The position numbers and the translations under genes were made by a program. This document shows, piece by piece, positions 13,830-26,577 of a stretch of DNA of 64,000 nucleotides. Each line of letters begins with the position of its first letter. The first letter of the stretch is position 1. The notes beneath the pieces were generated by a model. It was not told the origin of the DNA. It searched no databases and was given only the letters and a program-made list of their open reading frames with translations. Source of the DNA: Sinotaia quadrata (Eukaryota; Mollusca; Gastropoda; Architaenioglossa; Viviparidae); contig CM054177.1 in NCBI GenBank assembly GCA_028829895.1, positions 44,597,164 through 44,661,163 of the forward strand, in the 5' to 3' direction.

Positions 13830-14689
13830 ATCAAAAAGAATGCATTGCATACTTTGTACAGTTTATTTGGAGCCAACTGATTGTAGAATGTGAATATATT
13901 GATTAATTTTGACTTTCATTATTCCCTTTCAATCAATGCCCTTCCTCTTTTTACTGTCAAATTCAAAACAAACGAGCTGCACACCCAATCTGTTGAATAA
14001 ATCGCATTTAAATTTATTAAATTTGCCAAAATTTGAATTTGAAAAAGTAATTGTTTGTTTTTAAAATAAATACTATTATTGAAGAATTTTTTTAATTTTA
14101 ACAATTAATAAAAATTAAATCATTAAGCATTTCATACAAAAGGTTGGTCACAATGAAATGTAAAGATTTTGTTTAAGATTTTTTAAGTAATGAGTTAGTG
14201 AATATATTCAATATAGCACAACTATATTATATCAAATATATTCAATATGGTAAAAATAAATATATCAAACTTCAATAGGCCATCAATATGAATTTCACAA
14301 GTTTGAATATTCTAATGATTTTATCTTACGCACTTGGACATCCAGAACTATCAATCACTGTTGACAATAACCAATTTTCGAAATGTAGTTACTCTATAAT
14401 TTATTCATCTACAAAACTATTGTATGTCATCTTTAGTACCATTTTAAAGAATATCTGCATTGAGAATCATCCTGTGTAATCTAACATGATATTTCTTTGT
14501 TCATTTTTTTGTAAATAACACCTAAAAGTTTCAACTATGGTGTTATTATAGATACAATTACACTAAACTCAGTATATTGCATGGTGGAGAATGGGTGGTG
14601 TTGTCAAATAAATATGCAGGTTGCATGAGAAATACTTTATCTATATGTACCTTGATAACAGAAGAAGCCTGATAGCATCCTAATGATGT

Positions 14690-14930
14690 CTCTACACTAA
14701 CCACAACTGTTGATAGTACTGTAATAAATGTTTGTACTGCAACCACTACTGTCATGATAGTATTGTAATAAATGTCTGTACTGCAACCACTACTGTCATG
14801 ATAGTATTGTAATAAATGTCTGTACTGCAACCACTACTGTCATGATAGTACTGAAATAAATGTATGTACTGAAACCTCTACTGTAATAATAGTATTGTAA
14901 TAAATGTCTGTACTGCAACTGTAAATGTTA
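14690..14930. repeat. 44-bp minisatellite at the left end of duplicated unit A, about 5 copies
   Basis: Unit TGTCTGTACTGCAACCACTA, CTGTAATGATAGTATTGTAA, TAAA (44 bp), with a CATGAT variant in this copy. The same unit opens unit B at about 28985 in many more copies. It therefore marks the left boundary of the segmental duplication. Confidence 0.85.
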
Positions 14931-16574
14931 ACTCAATAGTACTATGATTGAAGATGAAAAGCTAGCCTGCCATTGATTGCTGAGATCTGTTGAGTGAATG
15001 GTAAGCATATAGTGCATCAACCTGTAGAAATTTTATTATTATTATTTTAATATTCTCATAGAAACTCATAATAAAAATATATTAACATTTTAAATTATAT
15101 ATGTTTGTAAAGAAACATTTTAAATAAAGTCTTGAAAATTCTCTTATAGATAAATGTGAACAGAGTTTAATGTGAATATTACCTTAATTGTCCACTCTCA
15201 CTGTTTATTCCTAAGTGAAGGACAGTTGATAGTAGGCAATTAAACGTAGTTTAGTAGCAGCAAACAGCACATAGGACTTTGGAGACATTTTAGAAAACTT
15301 TTACATACATATTCTTAATGAAACTTAATGCAGAAAATCATTTTATCACACAATCATTATCAACTACTATAATATCATCCCACCCAAAGAAGACAGAACT
15401 AAAAGCAGTGATATTAGAGACAGTTAGACGTGTTGTGTTCCATATATTCACACAATACTTTAACCCATCCTTGCTGATCCAATGAAGAGATATGGTAGTA
15501 AACTGTAAAGGGTTGAATACAAACTTTCTAAAGTATACATATACTTTTTTTTAATTGATGTGGGGTAGCCAGAGCAAGGGATAATCTATATAATTTACTG
15601 CATAAATCTATGTAAGGATCATATCATTTTTATTTTATTTTTTTTAAACCGATGCTGACATTAAGTGAATATTGGATAATTCATTGTTTATTATATAAAT
15701 CTATGTAGAGATATGATCTCAACAATGAATACTGTTACTAATGGGGATCATGTGAATATAGACATTATATATCTCAATTGTAGGTGGGCCAAAATAGCAT
15801 TTAAACTAAATTCTTAAAGGTAAACCAAACACTGATCCTCTATCCCCAGTTCATTTGTTCTAATTCATCTCCTTTTGTTGACTATTCACTGATCTGTAGT
15901 AAAGACAAAAGTTTAAATGTGGAGTGTACAACTCTATCAGGGACCATCAATACATTTTCCTTTTTTTAAAAAAAACACCTGAGTTTTAGCAAATGTGGAG
16001 TCCATCAGAGATCATAAATACATGTTTTATTATTTATATTTAAAACTGAGTTTCAACATAAATATATTGTTCAATTTTAGGGGTCTTCTTAAATTTATAA
16101 ATTTTAAAGGTGAAACAATTCTCTAGTTTTCATTTTAAAATATGTACATTGTAAATGTGATAATATTAAATATTGTAATAAATTTAAAATCAAGCTAGTT
16201 GGCTATGCCATAAATGGTTTTAACCAAGTTCTGCAACATATAAATATTATTTATTTTCAAGGATTTTTCCAGCGAATTTTTTGCTTGTTGATTGCAAATT
16301 CTAAAATATTCAATAAATTTCATTGAGAACTTTTATCTGTATGTACATTTTGCAAAAACAGATATGTGATTAAAATTAAGTTTTGATACAAATGTAATAC
16401 TGTATATGTAAAAATATTAGATAACAATCTTAAGTGCAACAAAGTTGGATTATATGTTTCAGGCTATTGCATTTTAAATTCTTAGCTTTTTTTAAATAAG
16501 GCAACAAAAGGTTTAAAAAAATTAATATTGTTTTTTCTTAATTTGAGAATCAAATTTTAAATGATTAAATTTTC

Positions 16575-16900
16575 TGAATAATTTTAAATTATTTACTTAC
16601 ATTAATACTGTTTACTATATTTTCCTGCCTAAAAGTGTAAGTATCATATGAATAAATGTTTCATGAAAATTGCCACAGGAATCATATTTATAAAATTTCA
16701 GTTCAGACAGTAGTAAAATCAGTAATAGAATAAAATAATCATTTAATTTGAAAAGAAATAAGAACTTCCCATTAGAACCAAATAAAAAGAAATAAAATAA
16801 ACAACAACAATTCAATAAATCTGTCACTGCATGTTTAAAAAAATTTTATTACAAAATATAAGAACCAGCCCTTTAAAATAACAGATCTGTCTAAATAAAA
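16575..16900. other. block unusually conserved between units A and B, downstream of TRMT1-A
   Basis: Compared with 31040-31360, I count only two or three differences in about 320 bp. The adjoining 16440-16575 differs at roughly 13 of 170 positions. The block includes the TRMT1 poly(A) signal, but most of it lies beyond that signal. On the minus strand it carries a strong GTAAGT donor-like site near 16605. A 70-codon open frame (minus, 16827-16615) is identical in protein in the two copies, but its composition is typical of AT-rich non-coding DNA. Function is unknown. Confidence 0.5.
16845..16850 (-). terminator. candidate poly(A) signal of TRMT1-A
   Basis: The minus strand reads AATAAA about 250 bp after the stop codon at 17103-17105. 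The same hexamer is at 31306-31311 in copy B. It would give a 3' UTR of about 280 nt. Confidence 0.5.
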
Positions 16901-17102
16901 TTAAAATTTTTTTCTTTAATTCCTCAAGTGGATTAAAGAGAAACCAGAATGACACTCACCATCCAAGCACTGTGCTGCATTAGTATACAATACATATATA
17001 TTATTACAAGTATGTCTATTTTACTTACAAAACATAAGTCATATTCAATAAAAAAAAAAAAAAATTTAATTAAAAGGCATGCTTTGTCATTAATCCCATT
17101 CT

Positions 17103-20100
17103 TCAATCTGCAGACTTTTCTGTACTTTCTTGCTTTAATTGTTTTCCTACGACTTCAGATATCTCATCCTGAAACAAACAAAAGCAACATTCTTAAAGGA
17201 CATTAAGAGATTAATACTGTCACAGGGGTCAATAAAAATAATGACAAAAAGAGATAGATAATTTGAACATTGGTCTTCAATAGTCACTGCAGAAAATGTT
17301 TTGAAGAAAATTTATTACAATTTTAGTAATTTTCTTCCTTTTTTATTTTTAAAAAACTGTATAATTTAATTAAAACTAAAATGCTGATGTAAGTTTCAGA
17401 TTGGTTAGTGAAGAAAGGCTAATTGAGTTTCAGACTATAAATAACATCTTTGAAAATTTTATAGGTTGAAATTATTGAAAAAAATGTTTTCACTATCCAT
17501 CATCTTTAAAAAGTATATTATGGTTCTTCAGAAAAAATATTTTCCTAACTTACTGTATCATATATCATGAAACTTAAGTTACCAAATGATCAATTATCTG
17601 TCACCCATGTTAACTAACCTAATTTTAAAACCAAGTTGGTTCAGACTGATTTCTTCCACCTAGTGTCAGTTAAACAAAATCCAAACTGTATGAGCAGCTT
17701 TCTCAGTTTCTACTATTGTCTAATAAGTAATATATACACCATATTTTAGTATCTATAGTTATAATTTTCATGGGTTCCTTTTAGATTTATTGATTTCTAC
17801 CACAAATCAAATATTAGCTTACAAGTACATTGAAAGGAACAAATGTGAATGTAGCAGTTGTGAAAAGAATATATATATATATTCATATATATATATGTAT
17901 GATAGTTACTGCAAGCTTAATTACTTACTTATACCAGGGTTTCTCTACAGGAGTTCTGCGAAAGGTTGCTAGGGGCTCCCTGAGAGATTTTTATTAAAAA
18001 ACATACATTGTAGAAATAGTAATTTTTATGCAGAGGTTCCTCAAGTGTAAAAATGTTGAGAAAGGATGCCTTAAACTGTCACTATCAATTGTTTCAAAAT
18101 TTTTTGCATTCCATGCCTATATACCCTGTGAACCATTATGAAATGTATCAAAACTTATTTCCATTTCAAATATTATAATAAATGTTAACATTAGTAATTC
18201 ATATTACAGTATGCAGCTCTCGATCATGTTATCTATGCAAGATTTTAACATCTGAATTTAATAATGTCTGATGAAATGATTTCCCTTTGCATAAATGCAT
18301 TATTTTAATTATACATTCTCAAATGAGTGACATATATTACTATTATTAGTAAGCATTGAATCTTTAAAAATTTAGGATATGTAGGTGAAAACTAATCTTC
18401 TTTCTGGTATAGTACTGTCCACATGACACTTTTTCCTATTTTGGGAGTCACATTAGATAAAACATCATCAACATGCAGTTGTCAGAATATACTGGAATAA
18501 ACCATATATCACATACAAGCATATGTTTAACAAATCAAAACAGAGATTTTGATTCTTTTACACTGTACATGCACTTGCATTGGTGGAAGCATGATGAGAG
18601 TTACTTCTCTTGCTTAATCTACTCACATCTGATCACAATTTTTTAATTTCTTTCTTTCTTTGATTTTTGTTTTAAAACAAATATATATATATATGTGGGG
18701 TTAAGGTGGGTTGGTGGTGTGTCTAAGTGTCAATCAGGTAACCAAAAACCAAGAAGATTTTTCTTAGTCTAAATAAATGGATCAATCTCTGGACAAGTAT
18801 ACCATATGAGATGATCCATTTGAAAAGTGTTTTCTTAAAAATAAAGCATTGAAATAGCATTCTTTATATTCAGAATTAATGTGAGAGATGCACAAGATAC
18901 TGTGATCACAATACAAATTCATTTTGAACTAAAAATGGTGCTTTTTTTAATAACATGCTTTTGTATTCTATTTTCTTCAATTTTCATTGTTATAAATAAT
19001 ACAACAAACTTAACATATCAAGGTTGTTTTAGAAGTGATAATACATTAAAGCAACAGTCTAGATCCCTTTTAAAAGTTTTATCTTGAAACGGTCAAATTT
19101 GTGAAGAAATAATATTTTTTAAAGGCATTTTCTCCTCATCTGCCTGTATGCAGTCTGATATTAATTTCTAGTCGTAAACAAAACTGGGATTGTAATTTTT
19201 TTCAAACATATTAAAAGCCACTTCAAACTGTCTGAAAGCAGGCCAAGGTTTGTGAATTACATGGAAATGCTAATAAATATATTGAAATACAATCCCTTTA
19301 TCAATTTGAACATATTTTATTTTAAGGTATATTACAAATAAACTGAAGAAACAATTTTGTAGCAAAAGTAAGGGGTGAATGTATTTTCTCCATGATGTTA
19401 TGCTTGATAAGACAATGATATTTTATCTAGCAGCCAAAACAACAGTGGGTGAAACTCTTTCAAAAATTCTGAATGATTCAGATTCTGATAAGACGACTAG
19501 TAAGCTATCTGACAATTCTCATTCTGTCAATTATATGTGCCACTACAGTAAAAATAGTTATGATGTTCATATTCATTACTTTTGGATGGTGTGACATCAA
19601 CAAATAAAGCAAAAGCTGGGAAAGTGAAAACGTAAACTGTGCCATTAGCAAATGCTTCAGCAGCCAAGCGTGAAGATGATTACCTCACAATACTGCAAAA
19701 TAATAACTATGCCAGGCATTAGGGGATTAAATAAGAAGGGCAGTAGGAATGCATGTCAAAAGGCTTTGATGTAAGCATGAGTGTGGATCTACCTGCAGCA
19801 TATTTACTAATGTTGCAAAGTTTAAGAACTTCTATAGAGAATTCAAGTTTGACGCTTCTATAGTGTAACAGAAGCTCTCTAACATATTTCAATTTAACTT
19901 GGGAGAACAACAACCATCATAATGCTTGATCATAAAATAACAACAGCAAAAAGTAAATGAATAAAGTCACATTGACAGTATTCAAACCTCATACTAAACC
20001 TGTTCATTGTCACGACTCCGTTTTCTCTGTGCCATGTTCAGCTTGTTTCTGGGATTCAAAATCTTTCTTTCTTTTTCTTCACCACGCTGTGCCCTTGGCT

Positions 20101-22729
20101 TGGGACCCCAGTAAGGTTCTGGATTTTTCTGCCATCGAACAAGACCTTTCTGCCTTGACAATGGGTTTGCATCAGGATGTGGTTGGAAAGAAGCTTGTAA
20201 GACAGGAGGCTGCTGCAAAATTGCCAAAGCTGCAGTGCCATCTGTCAGTCGACGAGCATTTACTGGGTGTTCTATCACCCAAGATCTCAAGATATCCTGA
20301 AATTCATTTTTTTTAAAAACAAAACACATTGCATCAAATTCAAACTTAAAGGCAGAATATAGGCATAGAAAGTAAAGTCATTTTAATTAATTTAAACATG
20401 AACACAATTTTTACCTCAAAAGTCCTTCAAAGAAACAAAAATTCCAAAAATATTAATAATTAATATAAATGTAAATAATAGCCATAAATGAAAAGTAAAC
20501 ATACCCATACTGCTTTAGGTGGAGCATCAGTCTTGTAGGAATTCTTGGCAGCATGAGAAAGAGATACTCTATATCCAGCATTCAAAAGTGCTGATCTGTA
20601 ATAAATTTTAATTTCTTTTGAATCAAAATGTCCATGCTGTGTTATATAATTTATTAATAATAAATTTACTAACATTTTGGAATAATAAATTTACATTACA
20701 CAACTCAATGTTATACCTCTTACTAAAATTAATGTCATTCCTCTTAGTCTTAAACAATGAATTATTAATATGCTCATAGTCCTAATATATACAATTACAA
20801 ATGGTTGAAATATGTCTTATACATTATAGCCAAATATTCTATTCACATTATATTATTATTTTAGTACTAGGTTTTACCTAATTTAACATTATATTATTAT
20901 TACAATATTAGGTTTTACTTGCTTGTCACGTCTATCATTAAAAGGACAAGAAAAAGACATACTTTAACGTCAAGTATTTTATAAAAATATATTATTATTG
21001 CTTGCTATATCAGGTTTCACTCACTTGTCATATCTATAAAAGTATAATTATATAAAAGACATTATTTTTAGTAAGAACTCTTATGAATAGTTAATTTTAT
21101 TAATTATTTTTAAAAGTATTTAATAACAATCCACATAAACAAAAAAAAATGAAAAATACAAGTTATATTTACCTTATTTGCTTATTAATGTTTTAAATCA
21201 CTATAATTTTACTTGTAAAAAAAAAAAAAAAAAAATTAATATCTTAACAATATAACTTTATAAGATTCATTAATTTACTTCAAAAAACATTTGAACATAA
21301 AGAACAGGCTCTAGCTTTGTCTTTAATTTACCTTTAACTCCTAATAAAGTAATATAAATATCTAATGAACAATAATTAATATTCATTAAAATTCAAATGC
21401 TTACATCGTTAAAAATTAAGGTAAGTTTGTTTAACTTTCTATTTAAAAAAATAATAATTTGCAAAGAGTGATATCTTACCTCATCTGCAACATATTAGGT
21501 GGTGTACAGTGCAGAGTACTGCACAGCTCGTCCATAATGTAGTACAGGGGGACATCTGGTAGTTCTTCCCTTGCCAGACTCAACATACCAAGCATTCGCT
21601 CACTTGTTCCAAATAGATCTGAGTCACGCTGGATGCGATTTAGCATAGCATCTAAAAATGTCACACTGTGAATTGGAGCAGTCCAGATCGGTCCCCCGAT
21701 CTGGTGTCTATGTCCACAGTGCTCACATTTACATCCCACGGGAGGTCCTGAACCTGGTATAAACTTGTGGCTATCTCCTTTGGTTGGCACAGCAGTAGCC
21801 AAAGGCTGGAGGGCAAAGCTCCCACAACCAACACAGTGGTATACCATCCCAGTCTTTGTCACAGACATCTTGACCTGTTTTTGGCTGGAGTGCACACGAA
21901 TATATACACGGACATAAAAGTCAATGCTGAGTGAAAGAAGGGGCACAATGTAGCGTGAATAATGGTTAGCATGTGACTCTACACAATGCAATAGAATACG
22001 CAGAGCCATCTCATGACAGAACTTAGCATGCAATGAAAGGGACCCATACTTGGCAAAACACGTTTCACCAGCATTACCACACAACACAGCTGCATCTGTG
22101 CATGTAATGCACAAAAGACCACCATCGCCTACAGCTTGTACTGCAGCATCAAGAAACTGACTGGCACTGCCATAAGGATCTAGATCTATTACATCAAACC
22201 GATTGATTAAATCCTTGTTTTGGTACATCACCATGGATGCATCACTGCAACTGGACTGCACTAGACCTGTGAGATTATTTCTGCTGATATTCTTCTTTAT
22301 AAATTCTACCGCAGTTTTATCAAAATCATTGGCAATTATTTCTTTTACTCCTGGGATTTCCAAACCAAAACGAATTGACCTCAATCCTGATGCAGCCAAT
22401 CCTTCAAAAATCCTTAGACCATTTTCACATTTTACTCCTGCTAAAACAGATTTGGTTCCTTTGCATGCAGTTCCATCTTCAGCTTCTTTAGGGCACTCCA
22501 CCTTGGAACCAGCTCCATCAGTTAATTCAGCCTGCACTTCTTGAGTCACAGTTTCTGACTTTTTTCCAGGGAAATTTGCTGCCTGTTCTCTCAAACGATC
22601 TTCTGCAAACTGAGAAATAATACTGATGGTCAGGTCCCGGTTGAACTCTTGAACAGGGTTGTAGAACACAGATTTAGGAAGGATAATATTTGCTTTTCCT
22701 TCACGAACTTCTTGAACTCCATCAGCCAT
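17103..22729 (-). CDS. TRMT1: TRMT1 copy A: tRNA (guanine26-N2)-dimethyltransferase
   Basis: This enzyme uses S-adenosylmethionine to form N2,N2-dimethylguanosine at position 26 of cytosolic and mitochondrial tRNAs. Coding exons on the minus strand: 22729-21480, 20595-20505, 20296-20000, 17168-17103 (567 aa, all junction phases agree). Visible signatures: [12 protein letters not shown] (residues 22-33), the AdoMet-binding region [14 protein letters not shown] (108-121), the catalytic [18 protein letters not shown] (181-198), GNAGETC (218-224), [13 protein letters not shown] (263-275) and a zinc site with cysteines 299, 302, 335 and 338. The C-terminus is basic (QRKRSRD, 537-543, NLS-like), then the short exon [13 protein letters not shown]...SAD. 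The CCCH finger of mammalian TRMT1 is absent. The start was chosen at MADGV; an in-frame stop lies 25 codons upstream, and a good CAG acceptor sits one base before the ATG, so a further 5' exon is possible. The last exon join is inferred from phase and its match in copy B. Confidence 0.92.
21206..21250. repeat. A-rich stretch in TRMT1-A intron 1
   Basis: An almost pure A-run (around 21216-21235) in the intron between exons 21480 and 20595. It is much shorter in copy B. The rest of the 0.9-kb intron is AT-rich without other signals. Confidence 0.5.
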
Positions 22730-23666
22730 ACTGGAATCAGAAAAATTGGAAGACCAAGCAGACTTATTTTTGCTGCCTGATCTAATATCACTATCTGACT
22801 ATGATTAGCACCCAAGTTTTGATCTTTCAATTCCAGCCAGTTAATACCAATCCTCAAACATGAAAGTACTCTGTGCAAAGCCTGTATATTAAATGAATAT
22901 AAACTAGCACTAACTGATGTAAAAAGTGCTTTATGACCAACAGTACTTGGAGACCATCTAATTCCCAACATTTGGAATCACCAAAACTTCCAACTTGTAA
23001 AAACTGTATAACTATTCAAAATAATTACTAATAACTGCTTTGAAATATAAGTATTTTTCTTGCTTTACAACAATATTTTAAAATAACACTACAATCAGTA
23101 TTATATCACTAAGAGTAATCAAAGATATTTATATGGCCAATTGTGTTTAGTTATATTTTTGTTATCAATCTGATTCAGAATTCAAATTCAATCTGACAAA
23201 TCATTTTGTCATAGAATGGGAATTTTATAAAATATTTATTGTCAAACAATTGTTGTATGAGTCCATTTGTGCATGATCAGGAGTGAAAAGCTTCTAAAAC
23301 CTGAAAATAAATTAAAAACTGGATTAGCATTTAGAAACATGATTGTACTGCAAAGTTATGATTGTTACAGGATACAGAGGATGATAATATCTGAATATGA
23401 AAGGATACTAAATACAAGAAATTTATTATTAATGGCTTATACTAAATACAAGAAATTTATTATATTTATTAATGGCTTATAATCTTTTTACAGTACATGT
23501 ATTTCATAAATTATATTTCTTTATTTATTTTTACTTATGGGGGAAAATTATTAAATTGGAGATTTTTCTACTGCCTCATATTAAATTATTAATTAAAATC
23601 TCTTAAGCATTTTACAATCAAGGTGTGGCTTGACAACCCTGAACAATGGAGGGGATGTGGGATATA

Positions 23667-24985
23667 AAAACCAACCCTCTTTAACTATCACAACCTGTTG
23701 TGTGGGACTGGAACTTCAATCATCAGAATAAAAGAGTCCAGAGCTAGATCTTGCAGCCTTCTAACTCCAAAAGAAAGATATACTCAGAAAGCAAAATAGA
23801 GTGTCTAATGTTCTTGTAATGCATTCACTTAAGTACTTACTAAAAGTGAAAGAAAAAATGTAACCAGTTCATCTTTATGCACTTGATTTTTAACTTTAGT
23901 TATAAGTAACTGAAAATGGAGGAGGTGAGTATATCTGAGATGTTTACTGAACAGGATTATGCAGTCATTTAGCTCCCAACAAAGGAGATATTCAGAATTT
24001 TATACTTTTTTATTTGTATTAATTTGTTATTATATTATTATTTTTATATTTTAGGGTGTGTGGATACTTACATTGTCTAAAATTACTTCTTTTTTTTTCA
24101 GATTAAGCTCAAAAAAGTACTGCTATTAATCTTCCCTTGAATAAAATAAAGAGGTGTATCATGAAGTTTGCATAAATGATGATAAATTAAACTGATCAAC
24201 TGTTAACCAAACATAAGAAATATTTGGTATAAGATAAAATTGGTGCGATATATGTATATCTTCAAAGGAGGTTGGATTTTTTAACTTCAAAATATTAATT
24301 TTTAATGAAAGATATGACATACAGTGTAACTCTCAAAAAGTTAAATAAATTTAATCACTCAGGTTAACATACAAACCTTCTGCCTTCTCAGTCTGAAAGG
24401 TATTACAAAGATTTCTATCTCAATATGGCTATAATGTATATACGCAGCAAATGTAGCTATTATTACTACAGTGCACTCATGCTAATCTGGCCCTTCAATA
24501 ATCCAGCCTCCAGGTGTGGTAAAATAGGCAGGGTTAGGCTTCCTTTGGAAAGTCGCCTCGTCCTCCTCCCAAGTAAGAGAAAGTGAGTTCACAAGTATAG
24601 CAGGAAATGGTACAAGAACAAGTATCTTCATTAAAGCAGATAAAAATCTATGACAGGTTTCAAAGTGACCTCACTGAGTAGAAAATGCAAGATTTCATGT
24701 GTGCTGCATTAAATTTGTATGTTTCTTTTACTGTATACTGCACTGATATGAAAATAAGACAGGTATATACTGATCATATTTTTGTAGCATTATCATGTTT
24801 GTCTCTTAGTTGTTTTTTAAATACATCTACATACATTGATAGTGATACAGTAAACTTGTATCACTAAATTTAATAAAGAATTAAACTAAAATCTTTTATG
24901 CACTCTCAATAATCCGGCACCCCTCTAATCACGGAATGGCTGTCTACTATATTATATATATATACTATATATATTTGCCACCAAT
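23667..24985. other. segment present in unit A but absent from unit B; pogo-like terminal phrases
   Basis: Unit B passes directly from the equivalent of 23660 (GTGGGATATAAAAA, near 38030) to the equivalent of 24985. The extra 1.3 kb contains, after a TA at 24467-24468, CAGTGCACTCATGCTAATCT followed by GGCCCTTCAATAATCCAGCC. At about 24900 it has GCACTCTCAATAATCCGGCA. Both resemble Tigger/pogo terminal repeats and are in the same orientation. No transposase frame is visible. Either A gained a non-autonomous element or B lost this DNA. Confidence 0.5.
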
Positions 24986-26569
24986 ACTGAAGCAGTATAA
25001 AATTTACTGAAATTCAAAGGCATCCTGAATTAATTTTCAAGAGTGGGGAATAAATTCAATCAACGGTGTTACTTTACTAATTACAGTAATATTACTAATA
25101 ATAATATAAAGTGAAATGAAGCTAAAATGATACAAACTAATTACTGTAAAGATGTGTTCAGATTAATGTACAAATTATTTTGTAGTCACATGGTGATATA
25201 ACATTATGTCTCAATACACTTACTGAAAAAGTCATACTTAAAAGTTAAATAATCTGTATTAAAGTTAAAAACATCATTACACAGTACTATGCCAAAGTTA
25301 ACAACATATAATTGAAATTCTCTCAGTCTATGGCAAAAATGCTAAGCTATGTTATTTATAGCTCAAGATACATTATTAATTTGAGTTTAAAATATATGGG
25401 AATGAAGGAGAAAAATTGTTATAAACAGAGATAATGATAATTATTTCCTATTTAGAGTAGAGGTGTTTATAAACTGCATTACTAAAGGTAAAAGTATCTA
25501 ATATAAACAACAAATATATTATATGACAATAATAGTTGTACATAGCATTTGTGAAAGTAATGGCTATAGGGAATATTAGCCCATTATTTACATTATAAAT
25601 AACATAAAAATTAGTCTTAATAATTAAAATAGAATATATTCAATATATATTATTTTATATACCTATAGAACATTTTAATTTTATATCACAATTCAATACA
25701 AATAGTAATAATGTAATTGTTTGGAATTTTGGGGGTGGTAGTGGTGTTGGTTTTCGGTTGTTTTACCAGAGGTCAATGAGACGCTGCTTCGGTTAGTGCT
25801 GTATTTTTTATTGTTATATTATGTGCATATACTACTACTAGAGTTACCTAAATTGTCAAAGTTGTTCATTCCTCCTAACTATATTGCGAATCCCCCGGGG
25901 GTGATGGTGGTGGTGGATCGTTTACTTAAACATATTAATAATTGGTCTTGTAGTTCTATAGGCAAGTTATCTTATACAGCAATATTAGTTATGTTAAATA
26001 TAAAATCAAATTTTATCTTAATTTTATAAATACAACAAATGAAGGCCTATTATCAGCAAAATAAACTAATGCATGTATAATTCTAAAAATTTATAAAACA
26101 AGATCCAACTCAATTTTTTTTAAAAACTATCTTCTGCATAAATTGCACTTAAACAAATATTACCTTTAATTTTTTTTTTTTTAAATAAAGCACTATCAAT
26201 GAGTACAATGCATAAACATGGTATGTTTTCCGTGTACCATATGGTGACCAAAGAAAGCCCATCACGGACGGTTTTATCGTTTTGATGACTCGAGCAGTTT
26301 TAGAAACTTGCCACAGTTTAAGGAATACTCAATAATGATATTTTGAAGTTTGAAAAGTAATAATGTTTCAGTAAAACCAAGGCTTCTGGTATACACATGT
26401 TTCAGTAAATCAAAGATTATTATATACATCTCGTGAGATATGGCAACCACAAGCTGTTCTCTGGTCGGCTGGTCGAGAAAGTATGCAAACGATAAAATCA
26501 AGAATCAGTACTTTTATCTTTCTTTTTTATTTCCTTTAAATAACGGCGGGTCGTTTTAAACTAATTTCC

Positions 26570-26577
26570 TGACGTCA
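26570..26577. promoter_or_regulatory. perfect cAMP-response-element palindrome TGACGTCA
   Basis: The full 8-bp CREB/ATF palindrome lies inside the CpG-retaining segment. It falls in the part of unit A (about 26430-27225) that is missing from unit B. A chance match in a window this size is possible; the CpG-rich surroundings make it more credible. Confidence 0.3.

Noticed and set aside
16615..16827. 70-codon minus-strand open frame with identical protein in both units (also 31077-31289)
   Set aside because: Rich in Leu, Phe and Ile, as expected from AT-rich DNA, and without a domain or initiation context. The identity reflects the conserved DNA block as a whole, so I describe the block instead of calling a gene.
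19379..19594. Plus-strand frame with [13 protein letters not shown], in both units, reminiscent of the N-terminal acidic region of piggyBac-like transposases
   Set aside because: Too short, no transposase core, no terminal repeats found; low-complexity Asp/Ser runs are weak evidence.
22203..22544. Plus-strand 113-codon frame opposite the TRMT1 exon, present in both copies
   Set aside because: Antisense shadow of the conserved methyltransferase frame; no independent coding signal.
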